From assembly GCA_905221605.1 (NCBI GenBank), contig CAJNDS010002623.1:347501-411500 (forward strand): a stretch of 64,000 bases of DNA, in the 5' to 3' direction. Made by a program: the position numbers and the translations under genes. This DNA comes from Symbiodinium natans. Taxonomy: Eukaryota; Sar; Dinophyceae; Suessiales; Symbiodiniaceae. The notes under the pieces were generated by a model, which had not been told where the DNA came from, did no database searches, and saw only the letters and a list, made by a program, of their open reading frames with translations. Of the stretch, positions 11,610 to 21,299 are shown in pieces (positions within the stretch are counted from its first letter, which is position 1; each line of letters starts with the position of its first letter).

Positions 11610-12075
11610 TCACTAAAACGACTAAGTAGTTTAAGAAAATTTTCGCCCGGCTTTGGTCACTAAAACGACTAACTACTTTAGGAAATGTGTCGCCCGGCTT
11701 TGGTCACTAAAGCGACTAACTACTTTAGGACATGTGACGCCCGGTTTTGGTCACCAAAACGACTAACTACTTTAGGACATGTGTCGCCCGGTTTTGGTCA
11801 CTAAAACGACGAACTAGTTTAGGAAATGTGTCGCCCGGTTTTGGTCTCAAAAACTACTAGCTAATTTAGGAAAAAAGTGTCGCCCGGCTTTGGTCACTAA
11901 GACGACACTAACTACTTTAGGAAATGTGTCGCCCGGCTTTGGCCACAGAAACGACTAACTAGTTTAGGAAATGTGTCGCCCGGTTTTGGCCACTAAAACA
12001 ACTAACTACTGTAGGAAATGTGTCGCCCGGCTCTTGTCACCAAAACGACACTAACTACTTTAGGAAATGTGTTGC
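11610..12075. repeat. Tandem repeat, about 47 bp period, about 10 copies
   Basis: GTCACTAAAACGACTAACTA plus TTTAGGAAATGTGTCGCCCG recurs from about 11611 to 12070 with small differences. Confidence 0.8.
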
Positions 12076-12083
12076 CCGGCCTC

Positions 12084-12300
12084 AATGTCCAAAACACATA
12101 TTTGAGCAAAAGGGGCCAAAGCTGAAAGAGACCACCCGCCACAACTGGGCTTTCGCCCAAAGTCATGTAGCTAAACAGGCCACCCCCCTTGAATGTCCAA
12201 AACATGTATTTGAACAAAAGGGGCCAAAACTGAAAGAGGCCACCCGCCACAGCTGGGTTTTGCCCAAAGCCCTGTAACTAAAGAGGCCAGCCCTCTTCAA
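12084..12300 (+). repeat. About 108 bp unit, two copies, one arm of an inverted pair
   Basis: Units contain AATGTCCAAAACA(C/T)(A/G)TATTTGA, AAAAGGGGCCAAA(G/A)CTGAAAGAG and CCACCCGCCACAACTGGG. The opposite-strand copies lie at 12413-12760. Confidence 0.7.
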
Positions 12301-12412
12301 TGTCCACACTCAAAAACAACATGTTTACGGAATCTCTTCCCAAATCTCTTCCCAAATCTGTTACTGTTACGGGCCATTTTGACAGTCAGCGCTTCATAAC
12401 GAGGCCAGGGGG

Positions 12413-12760
12413 GGTGGCCTCTTTAGTTACAGGACTGTGGGCGAAAGCCCACTTGTGGCAGGTGGCCTCTTTCAGCTTTGGCCCCCCCTACTCAAACATG
12501 TGCTTTGGACATTCAGGGGGGGTGGCCTCTTTAGGTACAGGACTGTGGGCGAAAGCCCACTTGTGGCAGGTGGCCTCTTTCAGCTTTGGCCCCCCCTACT
12601 CAAACATGTGCTTTGGACATTCAGGGGGGGTGTCCTCTTTAGGTACAGGACTTTGGGAAAGACCACTTGTGGCAGGTGGCCTCTTTCAGCTTTGGCCCCT
12701 ACTCAAACATGCGCTTGGGGGGCTGGTTGTGGCAGGTGGCCTCTTTCAGCTTTGGCCGGG
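12413..12760 (-). repeat. About 110 bp unit, 3-4 copies, opposite arm
   Basis: Reverse complement of the 12084-12300 unit: GGTGGCCTCTTTCAGCTTTG and ACTCAAACATGTGCTTTGGA recur three times, the last shortened. Two ORFs across it are translated repeats. Confidence 0.7.
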
Positions 12761-12784
12761 TTCCTAAACCCTGAACCCTGAAAA

Positions 12785-12925
12785 TATTTACGGAATCTCT
12801 TCCCAAATCTGTTTCTGTCACGGGCCTGCGGGGGTCCCAATTTCCTGAACCCTAAAAATATTTACGGAATCTCTTCCCAAATCTGTTTCTGTTACGGGCC
12901 ATTTTGACAGTTACCCCTTCATAAA
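12785..12925. repeat. ATATTTACGGAATCTCTTCC duplication at right end
   Basis: Copies at about 12784 and 12846, plus a related sequence at 12326-12410 that repeats GGGCCATTTTGACAGT before the terminal repeat. Confidence 0.6.
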
Positions 12926-13060
12926 GAGGCCATTGCCTGAAATAACCTAAACCCTAAACCCTAAGCCCTAAAACCTAAAAAACCTAAACCCTAAACCAAA
13001 AACCCCAAACCCTAAACCCCAAACCCCAAACCCTAAACCCTAAACATCGCCACCCTGAAC

Positions 13061-13146
13061 CCATGTGCGCCTGTGATTTCGATGCATGCCCGATCTGCCT
13101 CCTTGACAAACAGATCCTTGCAGCGAGGCCCTTCCATTAGAGGGTT
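13061..13146 (-). CDS. Exon-like island in ankyrin gene, frame uncertain
   Basis: Acceptor CTTAAG|A, donor ATGG|GTTCAGGG. Two minus frames are open: GPRCKDLFVKEADRAC and ASLQGSVCQGGRSG. Neither is clearly ankyrin. A plus frame containing ACPICLLDK also exists (see rejected). The 19 bases ACATCGCCACCCTGAACCC at its edge (13044-13062) recur at 9172 on the far side of the 3.7 kb composite element. Confidence 0.3.
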
Positions 13147-13399
13147 CTTAAGAGTGGCCGGTTTAGGGCTTAGGGCTTAGGGCTTAGGGTTTAGGGTTTA
13201 GGGTTTAGGGTTTAGGCTTCAAGGAAGGTTCCCTAATACTCCCTACTACGCCCTAAGGCTCCCTGAGCTTCCCGAAGGTACCCTAGGTACCTACCCCATG
13301 AACCAACCTCCTTGTAACCTCAAATCTAACTGCACTTACAAGCCCCCGATAAGTCCTCTAAGTAGGGTTGTAAGTAGACTTACATTCTTTTTTTTTGGG

Positions 13400-13440
13400 G
13401 GGGGGGAGGGGGTAGAAGCACCCATGAACCTCCAAGTATT
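13400..13440. mobile_element. Family A end fragment
   Basis: Right terminal repeat CATGAACCTCCAAGTA; the left half (from about 13290) is too diverged to delimit. Confidence 0.4.
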
Positions 13441-13960
13441 GACTGCGCCGCCGCGCCTTGCAAGTTTGTATGGGCTGTATAGAAAGGAGTATTATGAGCG
13501 CATGGCAGGCAAAAAACAAAACACCTGTCCGTCCTACAGTCCCCTAAACCCTCAACCCCTGAACCCGGCTCCTAACCATCCTAGAGATGCCTTAACCCTA
13601 AATGGGTGGTTGTCAAAATTATGGTCTTTTTTTGGGGGTAGCTAGGGATCCAAAAAGGGACCGTGATTTTGACAACCACCTAAAGGACTACACAATACAC
13701 CTAGAAATCCTAGACCCTCAGCCCGAACCTCTCAACCATGCAAACCCTATAGGGAGGTTGTGTTACCTGGTGGCCCTTTCTGGCACTCTGAACAAGGAAT
13801 ATGTCACAACAGAGAGACCTTCCGAAAGCCCCGTACTTTTGAAGAGCCCTCAATCGCAGCATCCCCAAACCCTAAACCCTAAACCATGATACTGCTTCCA
13901 GGAGACAAGCCGTTCGTGGAGGTACATTGTGTGAACCTGGGCTGTCAGGGAGCTTCCCTA
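13441..13960. other. Unique DNA with an inverted pair
   Basis: GGTGGTTGTCAAAATTATGGTC (split here as GGTGGTTGTCAAAAT at 13604) and its complement ATTTTGACAACCACC near 13667 form a 75-base palindromic element. The rest shows no supported exon. Confidence 0.45.
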
Positions 13961-14665
13961 AACCCTAAACCCTAAACCCTAAACCCTAAACCCTAAAACC
14001 CGAAACCCTACTTGGCAACGACGTCGGCTGAGGAGATCAGGGCTTAGAGTTTAGGGTTTAGGGTTTAGGGTTTAGGGTTGCTTTTTGGGGGGTTGAGGGT
14101 TTAGGGCTTAGGGTTTAGGGTTTAAGGTTTAGGGTCTAGGTCTTGCTGGTACAACGTAAAGGATCAGAGGACTTAGTACTGGGCCGTCCAGCATCCTAGC
14201 GAGGTTAGAAGGTTAGGGTTTAGGGTTGAACCGCCCAACTCCAGAAAAGAAGAGCCCCAAAGACCATTCGCAGGAGACGCATGTTGGATGCTCAGGGCGC
14301 GTAAAACCCGATCACAACTGCACTTATAACCGACTGATAAGCCCTTCAAGTGCCCTGCTCTGGTTTGTAAGTGGGATGTAAGTACAGATAAGTGGGTTCT
14401 TAAGTACCCTGAACCCCCAACTAAACCCTAAACCCTAAACCCTAAACCCTAAACCCTAAACCCTAAACCCTGAGATCCTCGAAGTGACTCGAAGTCCCAA
14501 ACCCTACTTAGAATGACTTATAAGCCCCATTCAGGTACTTATAACCCTACTTACTAAGTGCCCCCCTCCTCCGAGTTGCCACACCTGACCACCCCATCCC
14601 GAATTCTAAGAGACCCCTAAACCCTAAACCCTAAACCCTAAACCCTAAACCCTAAACCCTAAACC
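13961..14665. repeat. Telomeric blocks between exon islands
   Basis: CCCTAAA 13963-13995, TTTAGGG 14050-14140, CCCTAAA 14412-14470 and 14611-14665, with a degenerate family A core (14310-14410). Confidence 0.8.
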
Positions 14666-14739
14666 CACGACGGAGAAGAGGAACTCGGCGGATGCCCTCA
14701 GAGTGGACCAGGCGGTTCGGATCCGCGCCAGCGTGGAGC
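14665..14739 (-). CDS. Ankyrin-repeat exon (LHAGADPNRLVHSEG)
   Basis: Acceptor CCACAAG|G, frame LHAGADPNRLVHSEG, IRRVPLLRR plus two bases, donor GTTTAGGG directly at the telomeric block. HAGADPN is a classical repeat end. The plus frame (TTEKRNSADALRVDQ) is open but does not join anything. Confidence 0.7.
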
Positions 14740-15235
14740 CTTGTGGGGCACTTCAGTCCCCTATAAGGGTCCATGTACCTTATGATTATGTACTTAACAG
14801 GGTTTAGGGTTTAGGGCGTAGGGTTTCGGGTTTAGGGAGCTTAAACTACACACCAGGGTCGGAGGGTTTGGGGCTCAGCCACTTTGGGGGTTCAGGGTTT
14901 AGGGTTTAGGGTTTAGGGTTTAGGGTTTAGGGTTTAGGGTGTAGGGTGCCGGATTCAGATGGGGGGTAGAGTCGGTTTCAGGGTTCTGGGACTTGATGAG
15001 TCGAGCCACTCTTTGGCCCTCAAGACTTGTGTTCAGGGTTTAGGGTTTAGGGTTCAGGGTTTAGGTTTTTGGGGCTTAGGGTTTGGGGACTGGGACTCTA
15101 TGGAACCTCAAGCACAAAAGGGGCCCAAGTGTGAGGACGAACACATCACCTATGCGCGAGGATGTTTCAACTGAGGGTTCGTTTGGGGGGCCTAAGTCTT
15201 CCTGGAAAAGACCTCTACTTCGGACTCTGCGACTC

Positions 15236-15268
15236 CTAAACCCTAAACCCTCAACCCTTTAGGGTTTA
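15236..15268. repeat. CCCTAAA-to-TTTAGGG junction with no island
   Basis: CCCTAAACCCTCAACCCTTTAGGGTTTAGG: the two orientations meet with almost nothing between, as at 52840-52870 and 62240-62262. Confidence 0.8.
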
Positions 15269-15589
15269 GGTTTTGGGGTAGGCTAGGCCTCGAGGGCTTA
15301 GGGAGCACGCTTTTGGGGGGCTTCGGGTCGCAAAGATGGCCAGGCCCTAATCTCGAATTAAACCCTAAACCCTACACCCTAAACCCTACACCCTAAACCC
15401 TAAACCCGAACTAAACCCTAAACAACCCTACACCCTACACCCTGAACTCTAAACCCTGAAACCCAAAACCCCAAACCCTAAACCCTAAAGGATCCCCCCT
15501 TGGGGTCTTTAAAGGGGCTTACACACGGGGACCCCAACGTAGGGGGGCTGCCCATATGGGCACCAGCTTCACTGCTGCGTCCGGAGAGC

Positions 15590-15614
15590 AGAAGCTTGAT
15601 GTGCTCGATGTTGC
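15590..15614 (-). CDS. Ankyrin-repeat exon, 25 bases (NIEHIKLL)
   Basis: Acceptor CTGTTCCAG|GC, frame (G)NIEHIKL plus two bases, donor GC (CT|GCTCTCC). The next exon starts AG|GCTCCAC; GCTC is shared. The join gives NIEHIKLLLHAGADPN, textbook ankyrin. A diverged copy of this acceptor region lies at 15704-15728 beyond a telomeric block (see findings). Confidence 0.7.
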
Positions 15615-15847
15615 CTGGAACAGGCGAGTTGAAGGTTTGGGGGGGTTTAGGGTTTAGGGTTTAGGGTTTAGGGTTTAGGTTTTAGGGTATGTAGGGAGTC
15701 GACGTTGCCCTGGACAGGCGAGTTTGCCCGAAACCCTCAAAGCCCAAACTCTGACTTCGGCAGGCCGCAACTATATGGGGATTTACGAAAATAAAGGATC
15801 CCCAAGCCCCAAAACCTAAGCCATAAACCGTCATAAACCCTAGACCC

Positions 15848-15923
15848 AGTTAATACACCCCCAAATAGTAGGATTCCCTTATAAGGACCCCCAATAAGTT
15901 ACCACAATTTTCGGAGAGCCCCC
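15848..15923. mobile_element. Family J element (CCCCCAAATAGTA)
   Basis: Shares ATAGTAxGATTCCCTTATAA and TTTCGGAxAxCCCCC with the copy at 50354-50438. Confidence 0.5.
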
Positions 15924-16317
15924 TGAGGGGCCCGTCAACTGGGAGTCTCCTTCTTCAAGACACATGGCCGGTTTTGATCCAGATTTTACACAGGCTTAGA
16001 GTTTATGGTTTCGTGTTTAGAGCAGGTTATGGGGCGGAAATTGGAGGCCATATCAAAACTCCATTTGAACAACGGCTTTCCTGAACCCCATGCCAGGTTT
16101 TGTCGAAGTAACGTGCGCCCTGCTAGATTCGGAGCTTGAACGAGCCATGCTTCTGGCAACTCTTGCCTAAAAGCTCGTCTACTCGAAAAACAACAGAAGA
16201 CCTTCTGGGTTGGCAATTAAACCCTTTTAAATACATGTTTATATTTTTTGGGCCCCTCAGGAAACTATGAAATATCCCAAAAGCCGACCTAGGTGCGCAA
16301 TGTTACAATGCATGTGC

Positions 16318-16421
16318 GTAGTTCTCTAAACTGTCCCTTTTTGGGTTCCGTATGATATAGGTGCCGTACTGTAAAAAAAAAAGTACCCCAAAAAGGGACC
16401 CTAGTTTAGAGAACTACCTAT
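16318..16421. mobile_element. Family F inverted-repeat element
   Basis: TAGTTCTCTAAACTGTCCC and GGGACCCTAGTTTAGAGAAC ends; related copies at 675-742 and 35952-36145. Confidence 0.75.
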
Positions 16422-16731
16422 GTTCAGAATTGCCGGGCCAGCTGCTGTAGTGGAGGCAGCTGATTGCAAGGACGCTTCCGCCGCTACCACCTGCTTGGTT
16501 CCTGATCGAGCGCGAGTCAGTCGTACTAACGCAAGCACCCAAGTAATATAGGTGCCTGAATGATTAGAATAGGGTCTTGGAGGATTTCTTCTAGTCCATA
16601 ACGGAGGCATTAGTAATTATTCCGAGCCCTATATAAACCAGCAATACTCCCCACCCTAAATTCCCGAGATAAATGGACAATAAGCTAACCCCCCCCCATA
16701 AACCCTAAACCCTAAATCCTGAACCCTGAAC

Positions 16732-16822
16732 CCAAAATCCCATGTTGGGCGCAGAGGTTAGGTTGGCAGAATTTGGAGTCAAGACTCGGATCCGCTCTGA
16801 GCCGCAGCAAGCTGTCGGTCAC
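16732..16822 (-). CDS. Ankyrin-repeat exon (VTDSLLRLRADPSLDS)
   Basis: Acceptor TGTCCAG|GTG, frame VTDSLLRLRADPSLDS, KFCQPNLCAQHGIL plus one base, donor G|GTTCAGGG of telomere type. The single base completes the GGC codon with GC at 15614: GIL-G-NIEHIKL. The spacing is one residue longer than standard, so the donor may be slightly earlier. Confidence 0.7.
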
Positions 16823-16859
16823 CTGGACACAGGTTTAGGGTGTAGGGTTTAGGGTTCTG

Positions 16860-16964
16860 GTAGCCCAGTAACCATCTTGTAGTAAGGGTACCTCTTTTTG
16901 GGATGGTTACTTTATAAGGGAACCCAGAACCAAAGAATAGGGTATAGGGTACCACTGGGCTACC
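16860..16964. mobile_element. Family D inverted-repeat element
   Basis: GTAGCCCAGTAACCATCTTG and GGTACCACTGGGCTACC ends, 105 bp, inserted between telomeric sequence. Confidence 0.8.
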
Positions 16965-17346
16965 AAGGGTTTAGGGTTCAGAGATTCTAATCTAGGGTTA
17001 ATCTCCCAAAGCCTTGAAACCAAATCCCAGAGTAGAGTTTCCTTGTTCGGGGTTACGGTAGTGTAGGCACTAGAGGACTTGGGGGGGTCTGGCACAGGCT
17101 GTGGGTTGCTTTGAGATGCACTGAATAGCACGACGGTTTTAGAGTCCTGCGCGCTGAGCCCACCCACCCCCCCCCAATACAAAAGAAAGAGGCTCTGAAA
17201 GCAAGCCCGATGGAAAGCGCGAAAGCCCACACGACACCCAACCCAGATCACATGTGTTCCCGTCCCGGACGTTGGGAGACAGAAGGAGTCCCTAGACTTC
17301 TAGGGTTCAGAGCTTAGGACAGCGAAGTGCAAACTTGAGTTCCCAG

Positions 17347-17380
<34 letters not shown>

Positions 17381-17381
17381 C
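17347..17381 (+). repeat. Poly-C run, about 33 bases
   Basis: Single-base run bounded by AGC and GCCCC; length is likely unstable. Confidence 0.9.
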
Positions 17382-17569
17382 CCCATGGAACCACCCAAGC
17401 ATCCCAAACCCCAGAAAAACTTGGGTCTGTAGAAACTAGTCTGGGAGGAGCTTAAGGCGAGAGGTTGGACAAGAAACCTGGAAGCCGGGAAGGGAATCTC
17501 AAGACACGCTACAAGGGTTTGCGATGTCACCTTTGAACCCTAAACCCTAAACAAGGGAAGCTAAGGAAC

Positions 17570-17635
17570 CTGTGCGTTCTGCGTCGTCACGGCCAGCACA
17601 ATGGGGGCATGGCCTTGGAAGTTACGCTGATGTAC
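17570..17635 (-). CDS. Ankyrin-repeat exon (GHAPIVLAVTTQNAQ)
   Basis: Acceptor CCGCAG|GTA, frame VHQRNFQGHAPIVLA, VTTQNAQ (22 codons), donor CAG|GTTCC. Joined to 16822 it makes NAQ|VTDSLLRLRADP, a canonical repeat split by an intron of about 750 bases. A competing plus frame (LRNLCVLRRHGQ..., with EVTLMYLRDR) is open but unsupported by neighbours. Confidence 0.7.
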
Positions 17636-17683
17636 CTGCGGGACCGCTGCTTTTGGCTAAAGTCGTTGGGGGGTAGGGTTTAG

Positions 17684-17870
17684 GGTTTGGGGTTTGGGGT
17701 TTAGGGTTTAGGGTTTAGGGTTTAGGGTTTAGGGTTCAGGGTTCAGGGTTCAGAGTTTAGGGTTTAGGGTTTAGGGTTTAGCGGTTTAGGGTTTCGGGTT
17801 TAGGGTTAGGGGTTTAGGCTTTAGGGTTTGAGGGCTTAGGGTTTGGGGTTTAGGGTCGTAGGCTTAGGGT
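17684..17870 (+). repeat. TTTAGGG/TTCAGGG array
   Basis: About 24 heptamers with TTCAGGG, TTTGGGG and TTTCGGG variants, directly upstream (minus strand) of exon 17570-17635. Confidence 0.9.
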
Positions 17871-18141
17871 TCTACGCTCGCGTGCGCCTAGTGCTTGCCG
17901 TTTAGAAGGATGTGTCTCCGCGTGCCACGTGCAGCACACGGGTGCAAGGTGGGTGGGTGACTGGTTTAGGGTTGAGGGTTTAGTGTTTAGGGTTTAGGGG
18001 GCAAACTGCACCATTCAAGAACCAATCATGGGAGAAGTTCTCCACCGAGGGTTCTTCGACTTTCCTAAGCAAATCCACCGAGACCCTCACCCCAAACATC
18101 GGCAGTCTTTGTTCAAAATCCTCTGAGAAGTTTAACCAGAC

Positions 18142-18249
18142 CCAGGAGTAACTTAGGAATATCGAGGGTGCCCTTGTTGGTTTAAAGGGGCTGATAAGGG
18201 AACCTAGACCCGAAAAAAAAGGAATAAGGGGACTTATCTGGGTTGTAGT
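18142..18249. mobile_element. Family I element (CCAGGAGTAAC)
   Basis: Begins near CAGACCCAGGAGTAACTTAG and ends CTTATCTGGGTTGTAGTC. Copies at 20797-20914, 23655-23752, 46016-46128 and about 48148-48262. Confidence 0.65.
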
Positions 18250-18525
18250 CCATGATTCCGTACGTAAACCTTACAAACTCTCAACCCTAAACCCTAAACC
18301 CGAAAACCCTTTGAACCCTAATCCCTACACCCTGACCCTGAAGGGTCCAGGTACCTTATTACGTACTTGGGCCCCAAAACCCCTATATAGGAGGTACTTT
18401 AAGGCGCAGGTATTCCCTATTTAGAACCCCAAACCCCAAACCCTAAACCCTAAACCCCAAACCCTAAACCCTAAATCCTAAACCACAAACCTAAACCCTA
18501 AACCCTCAACCCTACTGCGCCCTGC

Positions 18526-18587
18526 CTCATGGCCCTCCTCCACGAGCGCGGGGATCACGGCGTGGTTGCCGAAGAGCGCAGCCATGC
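18526..18587 (-). CDS. Ankyrin-repeat exon (MAALFGNHAVIPALVEEG)
   Basis: Acceptor GGAAGAG|GC, frame MAALFGNHAVIPALVEEGHE. The GC donor (GAG|GCAGGG) joins CAG|GTACAT at 17635; EEGHE|VHQRNFQGHAPI then has the 14-residue spacing from G to P expected between repeats. The frame also runs to GTTGAGGG at about 18509, which would add six residues and disturb that spacing. Confidence 0.7.
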
Positions 18588-19315
18588 CTCTTCCGTGTAG
18601 CAGAGGTCTGGAGCTTACTGTGAGGTCGGGCTCAGGGCTTCGGGCTTAGGGCTTAGGGCTCAGGGCTCAGGGCTTAGGGCTCGGGCTTCGGCTTCGGGTT
18701 TGGGCTTAGAGTGAGGGTTTATAGAGCTGAAAGGGGCTACACAAGAGTAACTCGAGACACAAGCTCCGACCTTGGGTCCGGGTGCATTTCGGATGTAACG
18801 TGTTCCGGGGGACCCACTTATTCTTTGGGTAGTCACACGGGTCCTTTACTATGGGCCCTTAGAGTTTAGAGGAGGTTGGGGCCCATATTCAGGGCCATGA
18901 AACTACCCTCAGACTTATAGCATGACTAAGGATTTCGGTACCCTGGAGCTTCAGATACCATCCAGGGCTTCTGGGTCCTAGACCCTCAACCCTAAACCCT
19001 AAACCTTAATCCCTAAACCCTAACCCTAAACCCGAAACCAACAATCTGAATGGACCCGTTCTGCGGCCTCATAAGGCGTAAACCCGAAACCACGATGAGG
19101 AGCTGCCAGTCTTAAGGCCCTATGTGCGACCCAAGAACCCTAAAACCTAAACCCTAACACCCTACACCCTAAACCCTAAACCCTAAACCCTAAACCCTAA
19201 ACGGTCTGTTGACTTGAGACTTGGGACGATGTGGACTTAAGCCCTAAATCTCGGATGCGGAGAAGCAAGAGACTTCGTCAACTCTCAAAGGCCATACCTC
19301 GGGGTTTTAGGGTTT

Positions 19316-19471
19316 TACTTGAAGGTTCATGGTACTTACTAGCCACTTGTAACTGTACTTATAACCCTACTTATAAGACCCCTTAAAGGGCCTTATAGGG
19401 GTTATCCCAATTATAAATGGGGTTATAAGCCCAGTTATAAGTCGTTCTTAAGTCCCATGAACCTCCAAGTA
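19316..19471. mobile_element. Family A inverted-repeat element
   Basis: TACTTGAAGGTTCATGGTAC and CCCATGAACCTCCAAGTA ends; 156 bp with paired AACCCTACTTATAAxACCCC arms. Confidence 0.85.
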
Positions 19472-19676
19472 GGGTTGTAGGTATGCGGCCCTCAGGTTTG
19501 AGGGCTGTAAGGGTGTTAAGGGGTTTAGGGCCTTTAGGGTTTAGGATTTTAAGGAATCTAGGGTTTAGGGTGGTTTTAGGGTGAGTTTAGGGGTGGTTTA
19601 GGGGCTCAGGATGAACAACCCCCAAACCCTTAAGCCTGAACCCTAAGACTCAAAGGCAGCCCTGGATTCTTGGGGC

Positions 19677-19740
19677 CTAGGGGAGTGTTCCCCAGCTTGT
19701 CGTGCGAGATGTCGGGCAACGCGCGGGCTGAAAGCAGTTC
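19677..19740 (-). CDS. Ankyrin-repeat exon (ELLSARALPDISHDKLGNTPL)
   Basis: Acceptor GTGAGAG|GAA. The frame reads ELLSARALPDISHDK, LGNTPL plus one base: the end of one repeat and the start of the next. The GC donor (CTAG|GCCCC) joins AG|GCATGG at 18587 to give GNTPL-G-MAALFGN. A family C inverted-repeat element lies 24 bases upstream of the acceptor. Confidence 0.75.
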
Positions 19741-19763
19741 CTCTCACATACGCGTTGGGTGTT

Positions 19764-19859
19764 GGGATGTTCCCCCTTCTACTAACAGTCCTTCATGGGG
19801 ACTATCGTACCCCCGATTATAATCTCTATTAAGGACTACTAGTATAAGGCGGAACATCC
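19764..19859. mobile_element. Family C inverted-repeat element
   Basis: GGGATGTTCCCCCTTCTACT and AGTATAAGGCGGAACATCC ends, 96 bp, 24 bp from the acceptor of the exon at 19677-19740. Confidence 0.85.
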
Positions 19860-20179
19860 GTTGAACATCCCAAGTTGGGTGTTTAACCCTGAACCCAAAG
19901 CCCAAAGCCCTGAACCTTCAAGCATACTGGTAACCCCTAAATGCATTGTGCTTGTGGGCCTTCTGGAGGAGGGTGGGGGGCGGGGGGCGTGGCTGCCATA
20001 CAACCAGGATTTCATACTTGGAGGTTCAACCCACTTAATAAGGGGCTTCTAAATGGGTTAGATGTGCAGAATATGTTGGCGGTACATTTACCAACTCCCT
20101 AAAAGGTACAAACCAAATTGAGAATCATCATCGTGTCAGGCCTCTCATGGCTTCCATGGCTTCTTCATCTGATCCGACC

Positions 20180-20238
20180 CTCAACCCTAAACCCTAAACC
20201 CTAAACCCTAAACCCTAAACCCTAAACCCTAAACCCTC
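20180..20238 (+). repeat. CCCTAAA block before exon 20239-20310
   Basis: Perfect heptamers; on the coding strand the intron starts directly with TTTAGGG. Confidence 0.9.
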
Positions 20239-20310
20239 CTCGACAATCTCCGGGGTCGACAGGGCCGCAGAAATCGACAGGGCCGTGAGTTGCCCCGCCA
20301 GCTGCACATC
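20239..20310 (-). CDS. Ankyrin-repeat exon (LTALSISAALSTPEIVE)
   Basis: Acceptor GCGAAAG|GAT (or AAG|CTG at 20318), frame DVQLAGQLTALSISA, ALSTPEIVE (24 codons): the T.L..(A)A.....EIV half of a repeat. The GA donor GAG|GAGGG joins AG|GAACTG at 19740, giving EIVE|ELLSARALPD with exact ankyrin spacing. Strongly G/C at third positions. Confidence 0.7.
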
Positions 20311-20440
20311 CTTTCGCAGCTTGGGGCGGTTAGTTAGGATTTAGGGTTTAGGGTTTAGGCTTTACGGTTTAGGGTCTAGGGTCTGGGGTCTAGGGTCTAG
20401 GGTTTAGGGTTTAGGGTATAGGGTTTAGGGTTAGGCCCTG

Positions 20441-20568
20441 TATGAAGTAAAGTAGGGTTTATACTTCTTGTACCCCGCAAAAGGACACCAAAGGTATACA
20501 CTCACCAATATTAAACAGCAACGTTACAGACACTCACCAAAAACAGTCATATAAACCCTGCTTCATAT
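20441..20568. mobile_element. Family E inverted-repeat element, short form
   Basis: ATGAAGTAAAGTAGGGTTTA and TAAACCCTGCTTCATATG ends. Shares CCGCAAAAGGACACCA-like and ACTCACCAATxTTxAA blocks with the longer copy at 52171-52406. Confidence 0.7.
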
Positions 20569-20796
20569 GAGTACTTCACAAAATATGGGGTACCCCCTTT
20601 TGATACCCCAAACAGAACAGAATGCCCTTGAAGGGAACCCCTATATTCGAAAACCCCCCCATCTCTCCCCTCTGAGAAATTTTCGTAAGTATCGTCCTCT
20701 TAAAACAAATAAGGGGGAGAAACAAAACAAAAACATCTCAAGGGTCTCCCCAGGCTGCTAGGTTGAGAACTCAAGGCACTACCGGGCCTGAGACTA

Positions 20797-20914
20797 GACC
20801 CAAGAGTAACCCAGGAATAAAAAGGGTACCCCGTTTTGGCTTAACGGGGCTTATCAGCGAACATAAGCCCCAAACAAAAAGGGAATGAGTGAGGATCTAC
20901 TCTGGGTCGTAGTA
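20797..20914. mobile_element. Family I element
   Basis: AGACCCAAGAGTAACCCAGG to CTACTCTGGGTCGTAGT, with a GGTACCCCGTTTTGGC centre. Confidence 0.65.
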
Positions 20915-21236
20915 GAAGAGCTCATAGGGTTCGCAGGTTGGAGAATTGGGGCTGCCCAGGGCATTCGAGGGGCTGCTGGAGCTCTTCACAGATGAAGAGA
21001 TGGGTAGTTCTCAAAATAGGGGTACCCCTTTCATACCTCAAACAGAATAGAATCCCCTTTAACGAGACCCCCCCAAGGCCCAAGTATTCCCTTTCTAGGT
21101 ACATGGACCCTTAGAGAAAGGGGATACCCCTGTTTTCAGAAAACCCCACAAGTGAGTCCAGTGAGCGGATGAAAAATGCGGCCCCGAGCTTCCTTCGAGT
21201 CACGCTGAAGAATGAAGAAGGCCATTTTTCGCAATT

Positions 21237-21299
21237 TAGGGTTTAGGGTTTAGGGTTTAGGGTTTAGGGTTTAGGGTTTAGGGTTTAGGGTTTAGGGAG
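21237..21299 (+). repeat. TTTAGGG array, about 9 copies
   Basis: Perfect heptamers. Confidence 0.95.

Larger units (their letters stand above)
9267..12945. mobile_element. 3.7 kb terminal-inverted-repeat composite element
   Basis: The left end TTATTTCAGGCAATGGCC (9267 on) and the right end, its reverse complement with TTTCA/TGAAA edges (12923-12945), form terminal inverted repeats of about 23 bases. Inside are successive tandem arrays with different periods and no credible protein. The direct repeat ACATCGCCACCCTGAACCC flanks it at 9172 and 13044. It lies in the intron between exons 14665/13061 and 8417. Probably a non-autonomous DNA element; the transposase is absent. Confidence 0.6.

Noticed and set aside
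13063-13140. Zinc-finger-like ACPICLLDK on the plus strand
   Set aside because: Only one short cysteine pair set, followed by a stop, with the remaining ligands of a RING finger absent; the minus strand fits the gene direction.
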